DNA from: Erpobdella octoculata
Taxonomy: Eukaryota; Annelida; Clitellata; Hirudinida; Erpobdellidae
NCBI GenBank assembly: GCA_963978895.1
Contig: OZ022238.1
Span: forward strand, 4,328,652 to 4,392,651
Reading direction: 5' to 3'
DNA length: 64,000 nucleotides
Shown: in pieces, positions 51,769-64,000 of the stretch
How positions within the stretch are numbered: position 1 is the stretch's first letter
Layout of the letters: the number at the start of each line of letters is the position of its first letter
The notes under the pieces: generated by a model
What the model saw: the letters and a program-made list of their open reading frames with translations, nothing else
Databases searched by the model: none
What the model was told of the DNA's origin: nothing
Position numbers and translations under genes: made by a program

Positions 51769-53609
51769 ATCTAATTAATGTGCATTTTGTTGTCCGAGAT
51801 CGGTTTTTTTTCTTGGATTGATCAACGTCTATGTCTGTTTAAAAGAATTTTGAATTTTTCGAAACTCCAAAACTAGTTGGTTTGATTTTTTTATATCCCG
51901 CTAAAAGGAACACTCCAGTTTTTCAACAAAAATTATTAGCTTACAGATTTAAATGAAAACAATAAATTCGATGTGGCTATCTCAAAGGGGTAAGCTTTAA
52001 TATACACGAGAAGCAAATCATTGAACAGAAAACTTCCTAAGTTTAGTAGTTGCAAATTCAGCTTGAAGTTAATTCAAGCCGCACAGCTCACGAGAATGAA
52101 TTTCTGATGATCACGTGAAATATTTGTTAAAAACAGCAGGCGAGAAATTTAGCTTTTTAAAAAAAAAATCACTATTGTTATTTTTAATAACAAACTAACT
52201 GGTGTTGATGTATAAAAACATAAATAATAACAATATGGGTTTCGACTAACATATAAACTTGAATTTTTTGAACATTGACCTACACACCGACTTATATGAG
52301 TATGGGCCTGGATGCATACCAAATAGGTTGAATAACATAAAAACTTGACCTGATAGGTCATAATGAAGGTTTTGTTTAAATTTAAATAACTGATTTCTAT
52401 TAGGAACAATGTTAAATTTCTAGACCCCAAAAACCTGGTTGACTAGTGTTATCTATGAATAAGGACTTTGGTGGTGACATGACGTAGGTTGAAATCTGCA
52501 CAATATGCGTATAAATCTTTTTGAAGCAATGTATAAGTGATTAAGACGGAAAAAATAATTGGAAACCTAAACAATATCACAGTAGGATGGAAATTAAACA
52601 GTATGCATGTTTGAGTGTTCTCTAATGTATTTATTTAGCGCGGAAGGAGTGTCTGTGTATTACATTTAGCTTTGGGACAAATAAGCTGTCGAAAGCACAC
52701 GGTTCTTGTGGGCACATGACTCGACTTACATCAGCCTACCAGTTCTATTAATGTGAATAAGCTGAACAGGGCCAGCGTATTGACCTCTCGTTTAGATAGT
52801 GATTACACCAGACTTGAATGAACGTCATGGGCATTGGCATAGTTATTGACCTTCCAATTCAATCCTCTTTAGAAACCAGTCAATGCATCTGACATTAAAA
52901 CAATTTGCATACAGTTAATTAGTTAATTAACTTTAGATCACTTAACAAATGATGTTTCTTATATATTTTCATGATTATTAAAATTGCACGACACGGACTT
53001 TTATATTTTGTCAAGATATTTACCTGTTAGTTATTTTGATAGCTAAATTTCAGTTCGATTTGAAAACGAGAGGTAAGTGAAAAGTCAAGTACTTTATTAA
53101 CTGGTAGCAAACTCCAGGACAAAATTGAATAAAAGTGTATACAAGTATTATTTTGTATAGTCGCTGAGAATAATTTGTAAGTTAATCCACATGAAGAGTA
53201 GGGTCGATCGTGTCAAAGGTTAGCCGCTAGTAGTCGTCAAACGTAGGCTAGTATTTTAAGCGCATCTATCCCTAAATCGCTATTGACCTGATGGATGAGA
53301 AAGTCTCAAAACTGCTTATTATTTAATTTGTTTTTTCAATTAAAGTATACCGAATTTCACGATGAATTCTCCAGCGGTTAACTTTATCACGAGTAATGCG
53401 CTAGATTATTAATCTACTTTTAGACCAATAAAGACAACATTATGTGCTACAATGCAAATATAAAAATTTAAACAAAAAGACATTCTTAGAATTTGGTTGC
53501 AAATGGTTACAAGAAAAAAAAACAGTTTGCATGTTTATTTTTGTCAAATAAAGACCAACAGGTTGGGTGTTAAGTGCACATCTTGTGATGAGTTGTTACA
53601 ATACTGCAT
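51769..53609. other. Intergenic with a duplicated block
   Basis: 51885-52150 matches 47660-47940, and 53325-53440 matches 48410-48525 (shared CACGATnnATTCTCCAGCGG, ATGCGCTAGATTATT). No gene was recognised. Confidence 0.6.
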
Positions 53610-56046
53610 TCATTTATCAGTCAAGTTCATATTTTTTAAGTAAATTTTGAAGATTTGAGATTTCAAAAACTCTGGCCAATAGAATTTCCGTAACTCTTGA
53701 TAAATTTTGCACTGAACGTCATCGAATGAGTGGTTGTTGGAATTTTTTATGACACTCTTCGATACGGCATGATGATCATGACCTAGATATACCTGTTTTT
53801 GTACATAAAAACAAATTAGTAAACAATTCCAGTTGAACAAACACCATGATAAAACAAATTCTGCTTAATTATCTTTTAAGTGAGCTGTTCAAAATTTCAA
53901 GTGAGTTTCCAGATCAATATAATGATAATATCAGTTATCAGGTTTGTTTTCAAAGCATCTACTACCTAAAGCTTTGTTTATTTTGGGAAGCAACATTGTT
54001 GTCTTGTAAGTGTGGCACTTTCTAATTTAAGACAAAATTGTTTTAGTAATAATAATAATAATGTTTTAATACTACCACACGTGAAAACTCGCTCTGAGGT
54101 TAATCATATTTGTCTAAATTACATTGAATTTTATGATAAATTTCTTACGAATTTGTAGGACCAAGGATTCATGTATAACTTGTACATTCTCTTTGCTTCG
54201 CAAGCCAATGCATCCGGTTGAAGAATTGTTGTCTTGAACTGCTCACAAGCATGGTAGAATTCCATAGCAAAATGATTCTCGTCTAGCATAAACCTCTCAA
54301 ACACTTCCATGCCAGCTGCAAAAAGTTGTTTTTATTTCCATTTTTTTAATAATAAATTTAATTGTCGTCAATGAAATCAAGTTAAATTTTCATAAATATC
54401 GTTATTCATTTAAACAGCGATAATGCAGCTTTCTTCATAGCATAAACAGTTAGTTTTTCCTGTATGTAAAAGCGAATGAAACAAGTTGTCTACTCCAAAG
54501 TTTCAATTTAATCTTCGGTCAAATTTTAATCATTTAACAATAAATTGTTATGATAGAAAATAAAACAAGTAAAATCATAGAACTTGGGTTAGTCCACAGT
54601 GTCTCGAAATGGGTTTTCCACTGCTGCACAGTATCGCGGGTGACCTCAGGAGTGTGAGGTCTTTTCCTGCAACAGACTACTCTAACAAGCGATTCCGTCC
54701 TGAACAAAGAACTTAGAAATTAAACGCTTGAACTGAAAGTACAAAATATGAATTAACATAATTAGTTTTTTCTCTCGCTTCTTCAATTCATACTTATGAA
54801 ACCAAATCAGTTTCAAGTAAACGACCTTGTAAAATAAATTTTTGTCAAAGAAATACACACTGTCGGTTTCATTGAACTCTTTAAAGAATTTTCACTGCAG
54901 TTACTTTGAAAAACAGTTCATTGACGTTATGTTGTTTCAACTGTTTTTTCCTAAATATTTTGTTTAGTGTACTTTTGTTCCTATTAAATTGTCTAATTGC
55001 ATTTTTCTTTTGCATGTATTTTCACTATAAATAAAATGTTTTTAAAAAATAGTAGAATGCTTGGTAGATGGAACGCTGGTTTATTTTCAATCCTTTATAG
55101 TAACTTCGCCTTTTTGTCTGAACACAAACTCTTATCATGTCATCCAATCGATGTGTAACTTAGTTCATACACTCGTGAGGACCAAACATTATGAGATGGT
55201 CAATCTAAAAAAAAATTAATATTCTCATTTGAACGCTCAGATTAAAATCTCTATGCATCATTACGTAATTGTTTATTTCCTTGAAAGACAACAAATTTTT
55301 AATTTCACTTTTAACCATTTCACGTATTCCTATTGATCTAAAGTCTTTGACGTCAATTCTTTAATTCATATATATATATATTTTTTTATTTTTAATGGAA
55401 TATTGTTTTCATCTCAATGTTATTTCAATTATTAATTATTAATTTTTTCATGTTTGCAGATAATATATTTACCCTACAAATCTTTACTTCGTTTGTATAA
55501 AACATTTTGCAATTAATTATATTTTTCAATTTCAAATGTATAAAGGATTTTTAATAAACGAAGTTTTTTTACGGTTCACTTGTTTGACTGGCATTGATTT
55601 ATATAAGCTAAAAAAACTAATAGATTCTGCTAAGAAGACAAAAACTAAAAAAACTATATGCTCAACTAATCAAAAAGGCTCCTTAAAAAGGTATGTAAAA
55701 ATAAATGTTTTGTTTTCATACATGGCAAGTGCCAGCATGAGACAAAGTAAAACATTAAACAGTTGTACCTCAGATATCAAATTAAAAATTACTTTACAAT
55801 GCAATAACAAAAAAGTTATAACAATAAAACTCACAGACTGAAAGTTCTTCTAAGCTTTTTTCTTTCTTCCTGAGGACTTGCGAAAACATTATCAGAGTCA
55901 GCCTCAGATAGGTCAGAGATACCGTAATGATCCACTTCAGGGGAATCATAACACTGAAAGGGATCTTCCCGGTTAGACGAAAATTGAGGACGACCGACCT
56001 GTTGTTTTTTGGGAGTGGAGTTGGAGGGTTTTCGACTCTCAGCCAT
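53610..56046 (-). CDS. RGS-B: regulator of G-protein signalling, 4 exons, 225 aa
   Basis: The exons (minus) are 56046-55835, 54699-54584, 54315-54149 and 53792-53610: 212 + 116 + 167 + 183 = 678 nt. Intron phases are 2, 1, 0, exactly as in RGS-A at the left end. Donors are GTGAGT, GTTCTA (weak, as in RGS-A) and GTAAGA; acceptors end in CAG. The RGS domain is about residues 95-222: VQQWKTHFETLW, MEVFERFMLDENHFAMEFYH, ACEQFK, AKRMYKLYMNPWSYKF, then SFDDVQCKIYQELRKFYWPE. The N-terminal tail shares SDLSEADSDNVF and KKLRRTFSL with RGS-A. It is an inverted paralogue about 50 kb from RGS-A. Role: GTPase activation of G-alpha proteins, inferred from family. Confidence 0.9.
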
Positions 56047-57362
56047 AATGGTCCTTATTGAGTGTTTTTCTTTTGTTTATAATTAACTGAAAATCATTTG
56101 AATGAATATTTTTCAAAATATATTATGCTTATAACAATTATTTCATCAGTTGCATGTGCATTATCAGCGTCATCATTGATTTGTTTGTTTAATCACAATA
56201 TAAAAAACCGTTTCTGCTGTTAGACCACAAAGAAAACATTAAGAAGAAAGTTTTTAGTGAAAAAAAATTAAAAACACATAAGCCAGATATATGAATTAAA
56301 ATTTGAAATTGTGTTTTATAAATAAACTAGCTGAAACAAACCTGTTTACTTTTTTTCTCTTCAGTTTAGGTTGTCTTAGGTTGTTTTGATTTGTTTTTGC
56401 ATGACGTCATTTTCCATGTCAGGCTTACAAATAACGTAATTTGATTATTTACTAAAAATTATATAGCACTATTTTTAAACCTGAAACACTGTTTTCTGTA
56501 AGATTAAAAAGAAACATTTTCAAATCAATCAATCAGTCAATCAATCAAATCAATTTATGAAATGTCTTTTGCAAGTCCTAAAATAATTATTCTAAACTCA
56601 AAACAAAACATCTTCAGCCCATGTTGGTACTATCAAGTAAATAAGTTGTAAAATACAAAAATTGGTCAACATTTTTATATAAAAACAGAATATAAAAAAA
56701 GCATTTAGCACAAATATGCCCAACTAAGGAACTTATAAAAACCTATTAGAATTTCAAGAGTCTATGTGCTCCGACGGGTCTGAGATTTTCCAGAAGGAAG
56801 AGTAAGGAAGGACCTAATGCTCTAGCAGTTGCCACTAGGTAGAAATACATTTTAAAACTAATGTTATTTAATTGTGCTTGTGACATTTTACAGGAAATGG
56901 AGAAAACTATTTGTTATTGTTGTAATTGAAGTAATTCCTTTAGAAGACTCCTTTTAGGTGATGTTTATTTATGTATTTATTTATTTATTTTTGTTTTTAA
57001 TTCTTGTGTGTTGTGTTCATCATCTCAATAAACAAATAAATAAATAAATATAAAATGTTTCGATTTGTTGCCACCAAACCGTGGAATGAGTTGTTGTTAA
57101 AAATTGAACTAGCCACATTAGGAATGTTTAGCTTTGTTGATGATGAATTAACTCTAAATCTTATAAAACAAAAAACAACCAAGAGCGAAGAACGAGCAGG
57201 GACGTTGAGTGAGCAGAATCAAGTAAGGAAAAAGAATTGGGATAAGGAGAGCCCTTGTCTATTTTGAAGTGTTTTATCTTTGCACCTTAAAAACCAGAAT
57301 GAGTAGTTATCATTTTTACAAACAAAATGTTTACTAGACTTTAAATTTAATTTAATGTTGTA
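56047..57362. other. Upstream of RGS-B; intergenic
   Basis: No firm gene. A 70-codon ORF at 57055-57267 overlaps a repeated stretch (GTTGATGATGA.TTAACT.TAAAT) that recurs at about 60297-60330, so it looks repeat-derived. Confidence 0.45.
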
Positions 57363-58814
57363 CTAATAGAAGCACCCGGCCTTGTGCGGGTTTTTCCTAG
57401 TTTTAAAAAATTCTTTTTTCTAATACAGAGTAAGAAATTGAACTTTTTTTTTAATCGAGAAAAACCTTTTTTTTTTTTAAATTCTACCTTTATATGTAGA
57501 ATATGTTGATCAAACTGCTGACACGTGCAGCTTAATGTGGATACAAAGTGTATACATTGTTTTTCACACTTTCAGGGTTGTCTCCATTTAAAACCTGATA
57601 GTTACAGCACTGCAAAGACATATACACAACCACGTTTTTCAGATTCTTATTAGAGTTCAACAAATTATCTTTCACATTTTCAGTTTGTGTGTACTGTGGT
57701 TTTTGAATTATTTTATTTTGCTGAACGAGTTCTATGTTTTTTTATTGATCTTCTTGATACAGTAATGAAACATGATAAGTAACACACAACAAACAAAAAA
57801 CAAGTGAGCCGTAAAATACTTTCTTTTCAAAAACTTTTCATAGTTTGTTAGTCGGCATCTACTAATCCTAATTTATTAAGTTGGGTTTACATGCTTCTTC
57901 GCTTAATGACCAGATTGAAAAATTGCAAATTAGCCATTATTCAATTAAGTTTATATATGTGAAAATATAAATTTTCATCATTTCAAGAAAAAAACTCATT
58001 AAATTTTTTTGCCAATGTTCGACTTCAACAATAGTGTTTGGTTGGTCTGCAAACTTGTTTTTCTGGATTTTCATTGGCTTCATTTTTTTGAAAAAATCTT
58101 TAAAAAACTCTATTTCTGTTAAAAGGTGTTTATAAAAAATCAACTCTACTTCAGCCTGAATTTTCAACCTAATAGCTATGTTGTCGGCTTCAGATGATTA
58201 AAACCTTTGTATTCCGGTCGTTTGTCAGCAATTAATTAATTCTCATCAATCTCGACAGTCTGTTTTTTTTTTTTTTTTTCGCTCACAGTCGCTTTTCGTT
58301 CCTCTATTAAATTTTAGAGCCTTCCCAATGTGGCTTAGATGGGCTGTAGCGGAATGCTGTGCACAGTCATCAAAATTGATCTGTTCTCTCTTTAACACTT
58401 TTTGTTGTTTGGTTTGCTCGTTTAGTTACGTCTGAACTTCCTCAATTTTAATTAGTGTTCTTTAATGTATTGGTTCCACTCTGCAAGTGTGATCTTCTGC
58501 AAAGGATTATTTTGATTGACTAAAGCTGAAAAAAAAAGAATTTATTAGTTAACGCTGCAATAATGTTAAAATCGCAACAGGTTATATTTATTTTAAATAC
58601 TTGTAAGATTATAAATGCTTACAATAGATTTATAACACACTGTTCAACAGCTGCTTTTGTGACGGACTTCAATTTTTTTTCTTTATATTTGATTCCCCTT
58701 GACTCTCAAGATTGTGTGAAAATTTCATTACGATCGGATGAATGGTGTAGCAATGCATAAAGAACATATATACATACACACATTCATTTATATATATATA
58801 TATATATATATAGA
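57363..58814 (-). mobile_element. Decayed family-1 Helitron
   Basis: The minus-strand 5' end at 58814 (TC + TA repeats) is followed by the conserved TGCTACACCATTCATCCGAT block. The degenerate 3' end at about 57363-57395 reads ACCCGCACAAGGCCGGGTG and then TTAG instead of CTAG. A minisatellite trace (GGAACGAAAAGCGACTGTGA, minus) lies near 58285-58305. The two ends fit one element of about 1.45 kb, but later insertions are likely. Confidence 0.5.
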
Positions 58815-59086
58815 TGTTAAAAGAAACCAAATAAAAACATAAAAATTATATTATATTTTCTAAAAACAAATGAAAAACCGCAGAAAAAACGGAGTCAACA
58901 ACATTAACACACATTCATTACAGAGTCAATCTAAAGCATGTAAAACCTAGTTTCAATTTTTTTTCTGACATTTAATAAAACACGACGCAAGACTTTATGA
59001 AACACACCGAAATACTTATTGATCGCTAGCTGCATAAGCGGTCGTTTGTCAGCAATCAATTAATTCTCATCAATCTCGACAGTCTG
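58216..59086. repeat. 47-bp direct repeats flanking a 777-bp segment
   Basis: GGTCGTTTGTCAGCAAT...ATCTCGACAGTCTG occurs at 58216-58262 and 59040-59086 with a single mismatch. The first copy is followed by T19. It may flank an old insertion or a duplication. Confidence 0.7.
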
Positions 59087-60804
59087 TGGTGTTTTGTCAT
59101 AAATTCAAGCAACGCATTGGAAATTGTATATAAACTTATCTATAGCTCAATGTGAACCTATATAAACGACTAATAATAATGTGTCGCGCCATAATAATAC
59201 AACATCAACTAGCAAATGTAGTTAATACTGCAGACGTAGAGTTTATTTTGGTATAGAAATGTTTGTATTTGATTAAACAATCGGGTATTTGTGTAACGCT
59301 GTTATCTGGTCTTAAAATTTCAAAACTTTGAGGGTAAGTATTTTTTTGTTTTAGAACATGAATGGCTTTTGTCGGCACAAATCTCTTTTTAAAAAAATGT
59401 TTGAACAATCTGTAATTTTGTAAGCTTGTCGTTGATTGTTGTCAAAAAAATATTGTGTTAAATTTGATGTTTAGTACTTAGAGCGATAATCAACAATTTT
59501 CTTCAATTATGGTACTTACTCGAAATCCTTAAAAAACAACTTGCAAAAAAAATGTTTTTACAGAATTTTTACAATAATTAAATTTTAAGTTACTGTGTTT
59601 CTAAAATTAATTTAAACAACATTATTTTTTTTGGTTTAACGTGGTTTTAACTAACGTTTTTTTTTAATAAGTCCTTACAATTTTTTTATTCAATTAAGAT
59701 CAGGTTTGTGATAATTTTCCCATGCCAGCGTTTAAGTTTGGGATATTTTATATAAACACCATTTCTAAACACAGGGTTTTAATTGTTTCATTTGCATTAA
59801 GGCTACCATTGGTGAAAACGAACAACCCTCAATTTTGGTTTCAAAGCCTTTAATTGGTAGTGTTTTAATATTTTAATTTCATTAACAATGTGCTTTTTAA
59901 CAAACTCTATCATTCAAACTCTATCTACAACATTTACCCAGACGCTCCTAGAAACTAAATCAAACATAAATCTGAAAATTAAAAAAAAAGTTAAAAAAGT
60001 AATAATATTCTTGGGTGGTTTTACGATCAATAATCGGGAAAATTAGCCAATGGAAAAAATGTTTACAGAATTTTAGTTGTTGAGATTTGTTTATTAGCCT
60101 TAATAATATGAGAAAACAGCCACTTTGTATCATTTTTTGCAGATGTTTTATCAAATTTGAGACACCAGCAGCACTCAGTTTATCTGACTTTAAATTAACG
60201 TTAGACATTTTATGACATCATCAGATATATCATTTTAACCCTCACGAGTTGACAGCGTTTGTCGAAGATTAGGTTTTTGTTAGGAATGTTTTGCTTTGTT
60301 GATGATGAGTTAACTTTAAATCTTATAAAACGAAAACAGAATCATGTATTGTCATCCATTATAAGGCTATGCTGAAAGTTTCAGCTTCCAAGCTAGTCAA
60401 ATAGCTGGTTAAATTTTATTGGAGATTTGCGTACAGAGAAAGACACACACAAACACAAACAGAGATTGTAACATAAATAAAAAAATTTAAAAAATCAAGC
60501 GCAGGATTTTTTATTAAATTTTGTGCAAAAAAAATAAAAAGTTTTTAAAGTAAAAACTGAATTGTCTTGTTTACGACATTAGATTTGAACTGATTTCACA
60601 CGAAATTACTGGAGCTGTAGAACCTGTTTATCATTAGTAGTTTTTGTTAAATTCAACTTCTAAATTCTAAAATTCGAATTTACTTGTTGATCATGTTTTC
60701 ATCCAACGGATCGTTATTGAGATGAGCCAATTCTGGACCAACTGCATTTGCTAGCAATAATGGAGAAGCCCTTGCATTGTCAAATAGTAAATTTGATTCA
60801 AGGA
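59087..60804. other. Intergenic, no gene recognised
   Basis: AT-rich. Part of the dispersed repeat seen at 32.2 and 61.3 kb lies at about 60340-60480. Confidence 0.45.
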
Positions 60805-61318
60805 ATGTTTAGGAATCCTGATTTTGCAACTTGCAACTCTGTTTCGAATTTATAAGTTATGAAGAATTAACTGCTCCGAAAATTTTTCCTTCAATTAATA
60901 TTTGTACGTTAAACAAATGTTTGGCTAAAGTTGACTATACCATGTATTTAAATGATGACAAATATGAAGCCAGATTAAAAATAAAACAGGCAATTGCAAT
61001 GATTCAACATTTCTAGATCGAATATCAAGTAGAGAAATTCAACTTTTTTACACTTATCTCTTAAAATTTCAAACTGAAAAAATATACAACAGTGATAGTT
61101 GTGAGAGTAGGAAATATATAAATGAATTATTTGGTCATTTTCTATAGCAAACATATTTTCAAAACTTAGTGTATCCAGGACGCAATTAAATAAAATGTAA
61201 CTTTGTTTTAAGATATTTTCTTGCTCTTCCAATGTGTAACAATGAAGAAGTTTGTGGTAACACTACTTTGTCATTGAGAGATAACATTTTAGAGGCAGAG
61301 TCACAATTTAGAAACAAG
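60805..61318 (+). pseudogene. DEG/ENaC relic
   Basis: It starts inside TM1 (GGAATCCTGATTTTGCAACT) and continues with ELTAPKIFPSINICTLNK and YEARLKIKQ, matching the gene at 63.35 kb. Stops and deletions then remove much of the extracellular domain. Later pieces are recognisable (YNSDSCESRKYI, NNEEVCGNTTLSL, EAESQF). It breaks off at about 61318, where the dispersed repeat begins. No TM2. Confidence 0.8.
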
Positions 61319-61555
61319 TAAAGGAAAAACGAGTTTTTCAACAAAAACCTTTATTTTAAATACACTCGATTTAGAAATACGAAGAATAATAAAATCAAGT
61401 TTAAGTTTTCTTAATTGAATAATGTATTGTTATCCAATATAAAGCTATGCTAAAAGTTTCATCTACTTAGCTAGTCAAAAAGCTGGTTAAATTTTACTGG
61501 CATGTGTGTTTGTGTGTGTGTATGTTTGTGTGTGAGTGAGTGAGTCTGTTTGTTT
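61319..61555. repeat. Dispersed repeat family (copy 3)
   Basis: Homologous to 32180-32425; begins AGGAAAAACGAGTTTTTCAA and ends in TG-rich sequence. It truncates the DEG/ENaC relic. Confidence 0.75.
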
Positions 61556-61556
61556 T

Positions 61557-61929
61557 TTATATTAGTTGCTCAGCTTTTTCTGGCAAGAGACGGCCACGAG
61601 AGTCACTCAACACATTTCCTGCAAAGCTAAAAAAGTGTTCACTTTCAACACTTGCAGTTGGCGGCGCCAGAAACTTCTTAGCCATCATAGACAAGAATTA
61701 TAAGCAATCGCGATTGGCTGTCCACCATATCAATGGATCATCGGTAGAAGTAATTTCTGAGGTTGATGAACTGGCAATAACTGGTTCAGAAAAGTAAACT
61801 TCTATATCACGCTCTGCCAATGAAAGCTTCTGAATGGGAGACGCGCCAGTGACATCACCTCTAACAGACTGTGGTGATTGAGCTAAGGTCGATGAGCCGT
61901 AATTTAAACTGTAATATCTACCTTCTACC
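61557..61929 (-). pseudogene. hAT transposase C-terminal exon, one in-frame stop
   Basis: After a possible acceptor (TGTGTAG) the minus strand reads VEGRYYSLNYGSS, LSLAERDIEVYFSEP and DDPLIWWTANRD. The hAT dimerisation region follows: SMMAKKFLAPPTASVESEHF, FSFAGNVLSDSRGRLLPEKA, EQLI, stop. S-E-x-x-F-S-x-A-G and R-x-R-L-x-P are hallmark residues of hAT/ZBED transposases. A TAA at 61698-61700 interrupts the frame. No catalytic upstream part is visible nearby, so it is a remnant. Confidence 0.82.
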
Positions 61930-61974
61930 TACACATATATTAAAATTTAGTTTTCTTTATATTTTACCAGATAT

Positions 61975-62055
61975 CAAACTGCCGGATACCGGATGCCGTA
62001 TAGCATACGGATAGCCGATATCCGGCCGGATATCCGGATCAACCAAATAACCGGC
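61975..62055. repeat. Palindromic ATCCGG cluster
   Basis: Several overlapping inverted motifs (GATATCCGGCCGGATATCCG, GTATAGCATAC) within 80 bp, GC-richer than the surroundings, between the hAT relic and the GTAT tract. Confidence 0.7.
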
Positions 62056-62066
62056 ACATTCTCAGC

Positions 62067-62890
<824 letters not shown>

Positions 62891-63349
62891 TATATATTAT
62901 AGAAATATCTTCATACAAAATATTTGCATTAACTTGGTACTACTTCCAAATTAACAATTTTAATAAATTATTTGTAAACAACTTTTTAATTTTTCCTTAT
63001 TTTATAATCAATACAAAGACAAACACAGATTTATTTTGAGACGTCTATTCAACAGCACGAGGCAAATAATAAATAATACATAACAATGAAAACCATATTT
63101 GAAATAATAAATATTTTCAAGAAAAGGTTTTGAAACCAAATGTTTATTTTGTTAAAATGCATGAATGCGCGGCAAATTTTAATATAAATGAACTTGACGC
63201 ATTCTATATGTATGGTATGTTACTAAAGCAGAACATTTATGAAGCTAGGCACCTTTAAAAAAAATTAATAAAACAATTTTGAGCTTTTCTGACTTGTGTT
63301 TCGCATGTGCCTAACATTTTAAAAATTACTCAAATTATTTTTTTTTTAA
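62891..63349. promoter_or_regulatory. 5' flank of DEG-5
   Basis: AT-rich upstream region of the channel gene starting at 63350; it presumably contains the promoter, but no element could be placed. Confidence 0.35.
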
Positions 63350-64000
63350 ATGGAACGCCTAAAAAAAGAAAGTGTTAATTTTTTGGAAAATATTTCTGTG
63401 CGTGGCGTGTCGAAAATTTTTAAATCACAAAAAAAATCTTTCAAAATTATGTGGTTTTGTGCTGCTCTTGGATGCTCAGGAATCCTTATTTGGCAACTTG
63501 TTACTATATGCCAAAGTTATTGTTTATATCCTTACAAAACTGCTTATAAAGAATTACCGGCACCAAATATTTTTCCTTCAATAACTATTTGTACCATAAA
63601 GCAATATGGCACTCTTTTTGAAGTTGATTATGACATTTATTTGCGATATTACGAGTATGAAGCCAGAATAAAAAATATAGCTAATTTCAATGACTCAACG
63701 TTTACTAATCTTGTGTCATACTGGAAATATCAAAGTTATTCAAGATCTCTCCCAAAATTTGAAACTGATACTGATTATTTTATTCCATTTCTTGTTGATA
63801 GCATAATGAAAGACTATAATGACAAGCAAGTACGTAATACAAATTGTACGCGGTTAAGACACGAAAATATCTACGACCCATCTTATTATAACTGTCATTT
63901 ATACGAGATTCCAAAACTTTGCAACATTTCAGTGAAATCTCTTACAATGATTTTGCATACAAATATTGAGAGGGCAGCTAATTTTTTTGATCCTCTCTAT
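63350..64000 (+). CDS. DEG-5: DEG/ENaC channel, 5' part, runs off the window
   Basis: 217 codons open to the window edge. ATG at 63350 starts ERLKKESVNFLENISVRGVS, aligned with DEG-2, -3 and -4 starts. TM1 is at about 33-53 (MWFCAALGCSGILIWQLVT). The early extracellular domain shows YPYKTAY, APNIFPSITICT, SYSRSLPKFE, PFLVDS, CTRLRHENIYD and LCNISVKSLTM. As in DEG-4 the motif before TM1 is Arg-Gly. No frameshift is seen in this part, so it may be functional; the pore end lies outside. It is the likely closest relative of the relic at 60.8 kb. Confidence 0.85.
   Translation, partial: MERLKKESVNFLENISVRGVSKIFKSQKKSFKIMWFCAALGCSGILIWQLVTICQSYCLYPYKTAYKELPAPNIFPSITICTIKQYGTLFEVDYDIYLRYYEYEARIKNIANFNDSTFTNLVSYWKYQSYSRSLPKFETDTDYFIPFLVDSIMKDYNDKQVRNTNCTRLRHENIYDPSYYNCHLYEIPKLCNISVKSLTMILHTNIERAANFFDPLY

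Noticed and set aside
55536..55841. 101-codon ORF on the plus strand
   Set aside because: It lies in RGS-B intron 1, antisense, with low-complexity Lys/Thr composition and no domain.
57055..57267. 70-aa hypothetical protein
   Set aside because: Part of it recurs as a non-coding repeat at about 60290-60335; no splice or domain support.

Overview
The window is AT-rich eukaryotic nuclear DNA with introns, canonical GT-AG splice sites, long microsatellites, a tRNA-derived SINE and several transposon classes. A secreted PAN/apple plus C-type lectin gene, peptide-gated-channel-like DEG/ENaC genes in tandem and secreted Ly6-type three-finger genes point to an invertebrate, most likely a gastropod mollusc. 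That assignment is an inference; no species-specific marker was recognised.

Layout. 0-5 kb: a four-exon RGS gene (RGS-A, +), with Helitrons in intron 1. 5.7-6.9 kb: an intronless AAR2 splicing-factor gene (-). 7-10.5 kb: nested Helitrons and TA microsatellites. 12.1-14.8 kb: a three-exon PAN + C-type lectin gene (-). 17.7-50 kb: two interleaved tandem families. There are five two-exon Ly6-like genes (four intact, one decayed). There are three intronless DEG/ENaC channel copies (one intact at 44.9 kb, two broken). 50.8-51.8 kb: a 5'-truncated LINE. 53.6-56.0 kb: a second four-exon RGS gene (RGS-B, -), a paralogue of RGS-A in inverted orientation. 60.8-64 kb: a DEG/ENaC relic, a hAT transposase relic, large (GTAT)n/(TA)n tracts, and the 5' part of a further DEG/ENaC gene running off the window.

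The most striking structure is at 38,459-42,063. A 3,605-bp Mutator-like (MULE) element is inserted in the N-terminal coding region of a DEG/ENaC gene with a perfect 9-bp target duplication. Its terminal inverted repeats are built from 12 and 17 copies of a 20-bp iteron. It carries a MULE transposase C-terminal exon and a LINE RNase H fragment. One TIR is itself interrupted by a poly(A)-tailed retroposon with its own 13-bp target duplication.

The Ly6/DEG region has grown by segmental duplication. Repeat units contain a Ly6 gene, its upstream flank and a divergent (head-to-head) DEG/ENaC pair. In one unit the plus-strand channel is missing, its 5' flank remains at 31.4-32.66 kb, and a decayed MULE transposase lies where the gene should begin. 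All readable DEG/ENaC paralogues replace the family's N-terminal His-Gly motif with Arg-Gly, and the three with a readable C-terminus carry G-I-T at the usual G-x-S selectivity filter. Most ORFs in the repeat tracts are artefacts of repeat periodicity.
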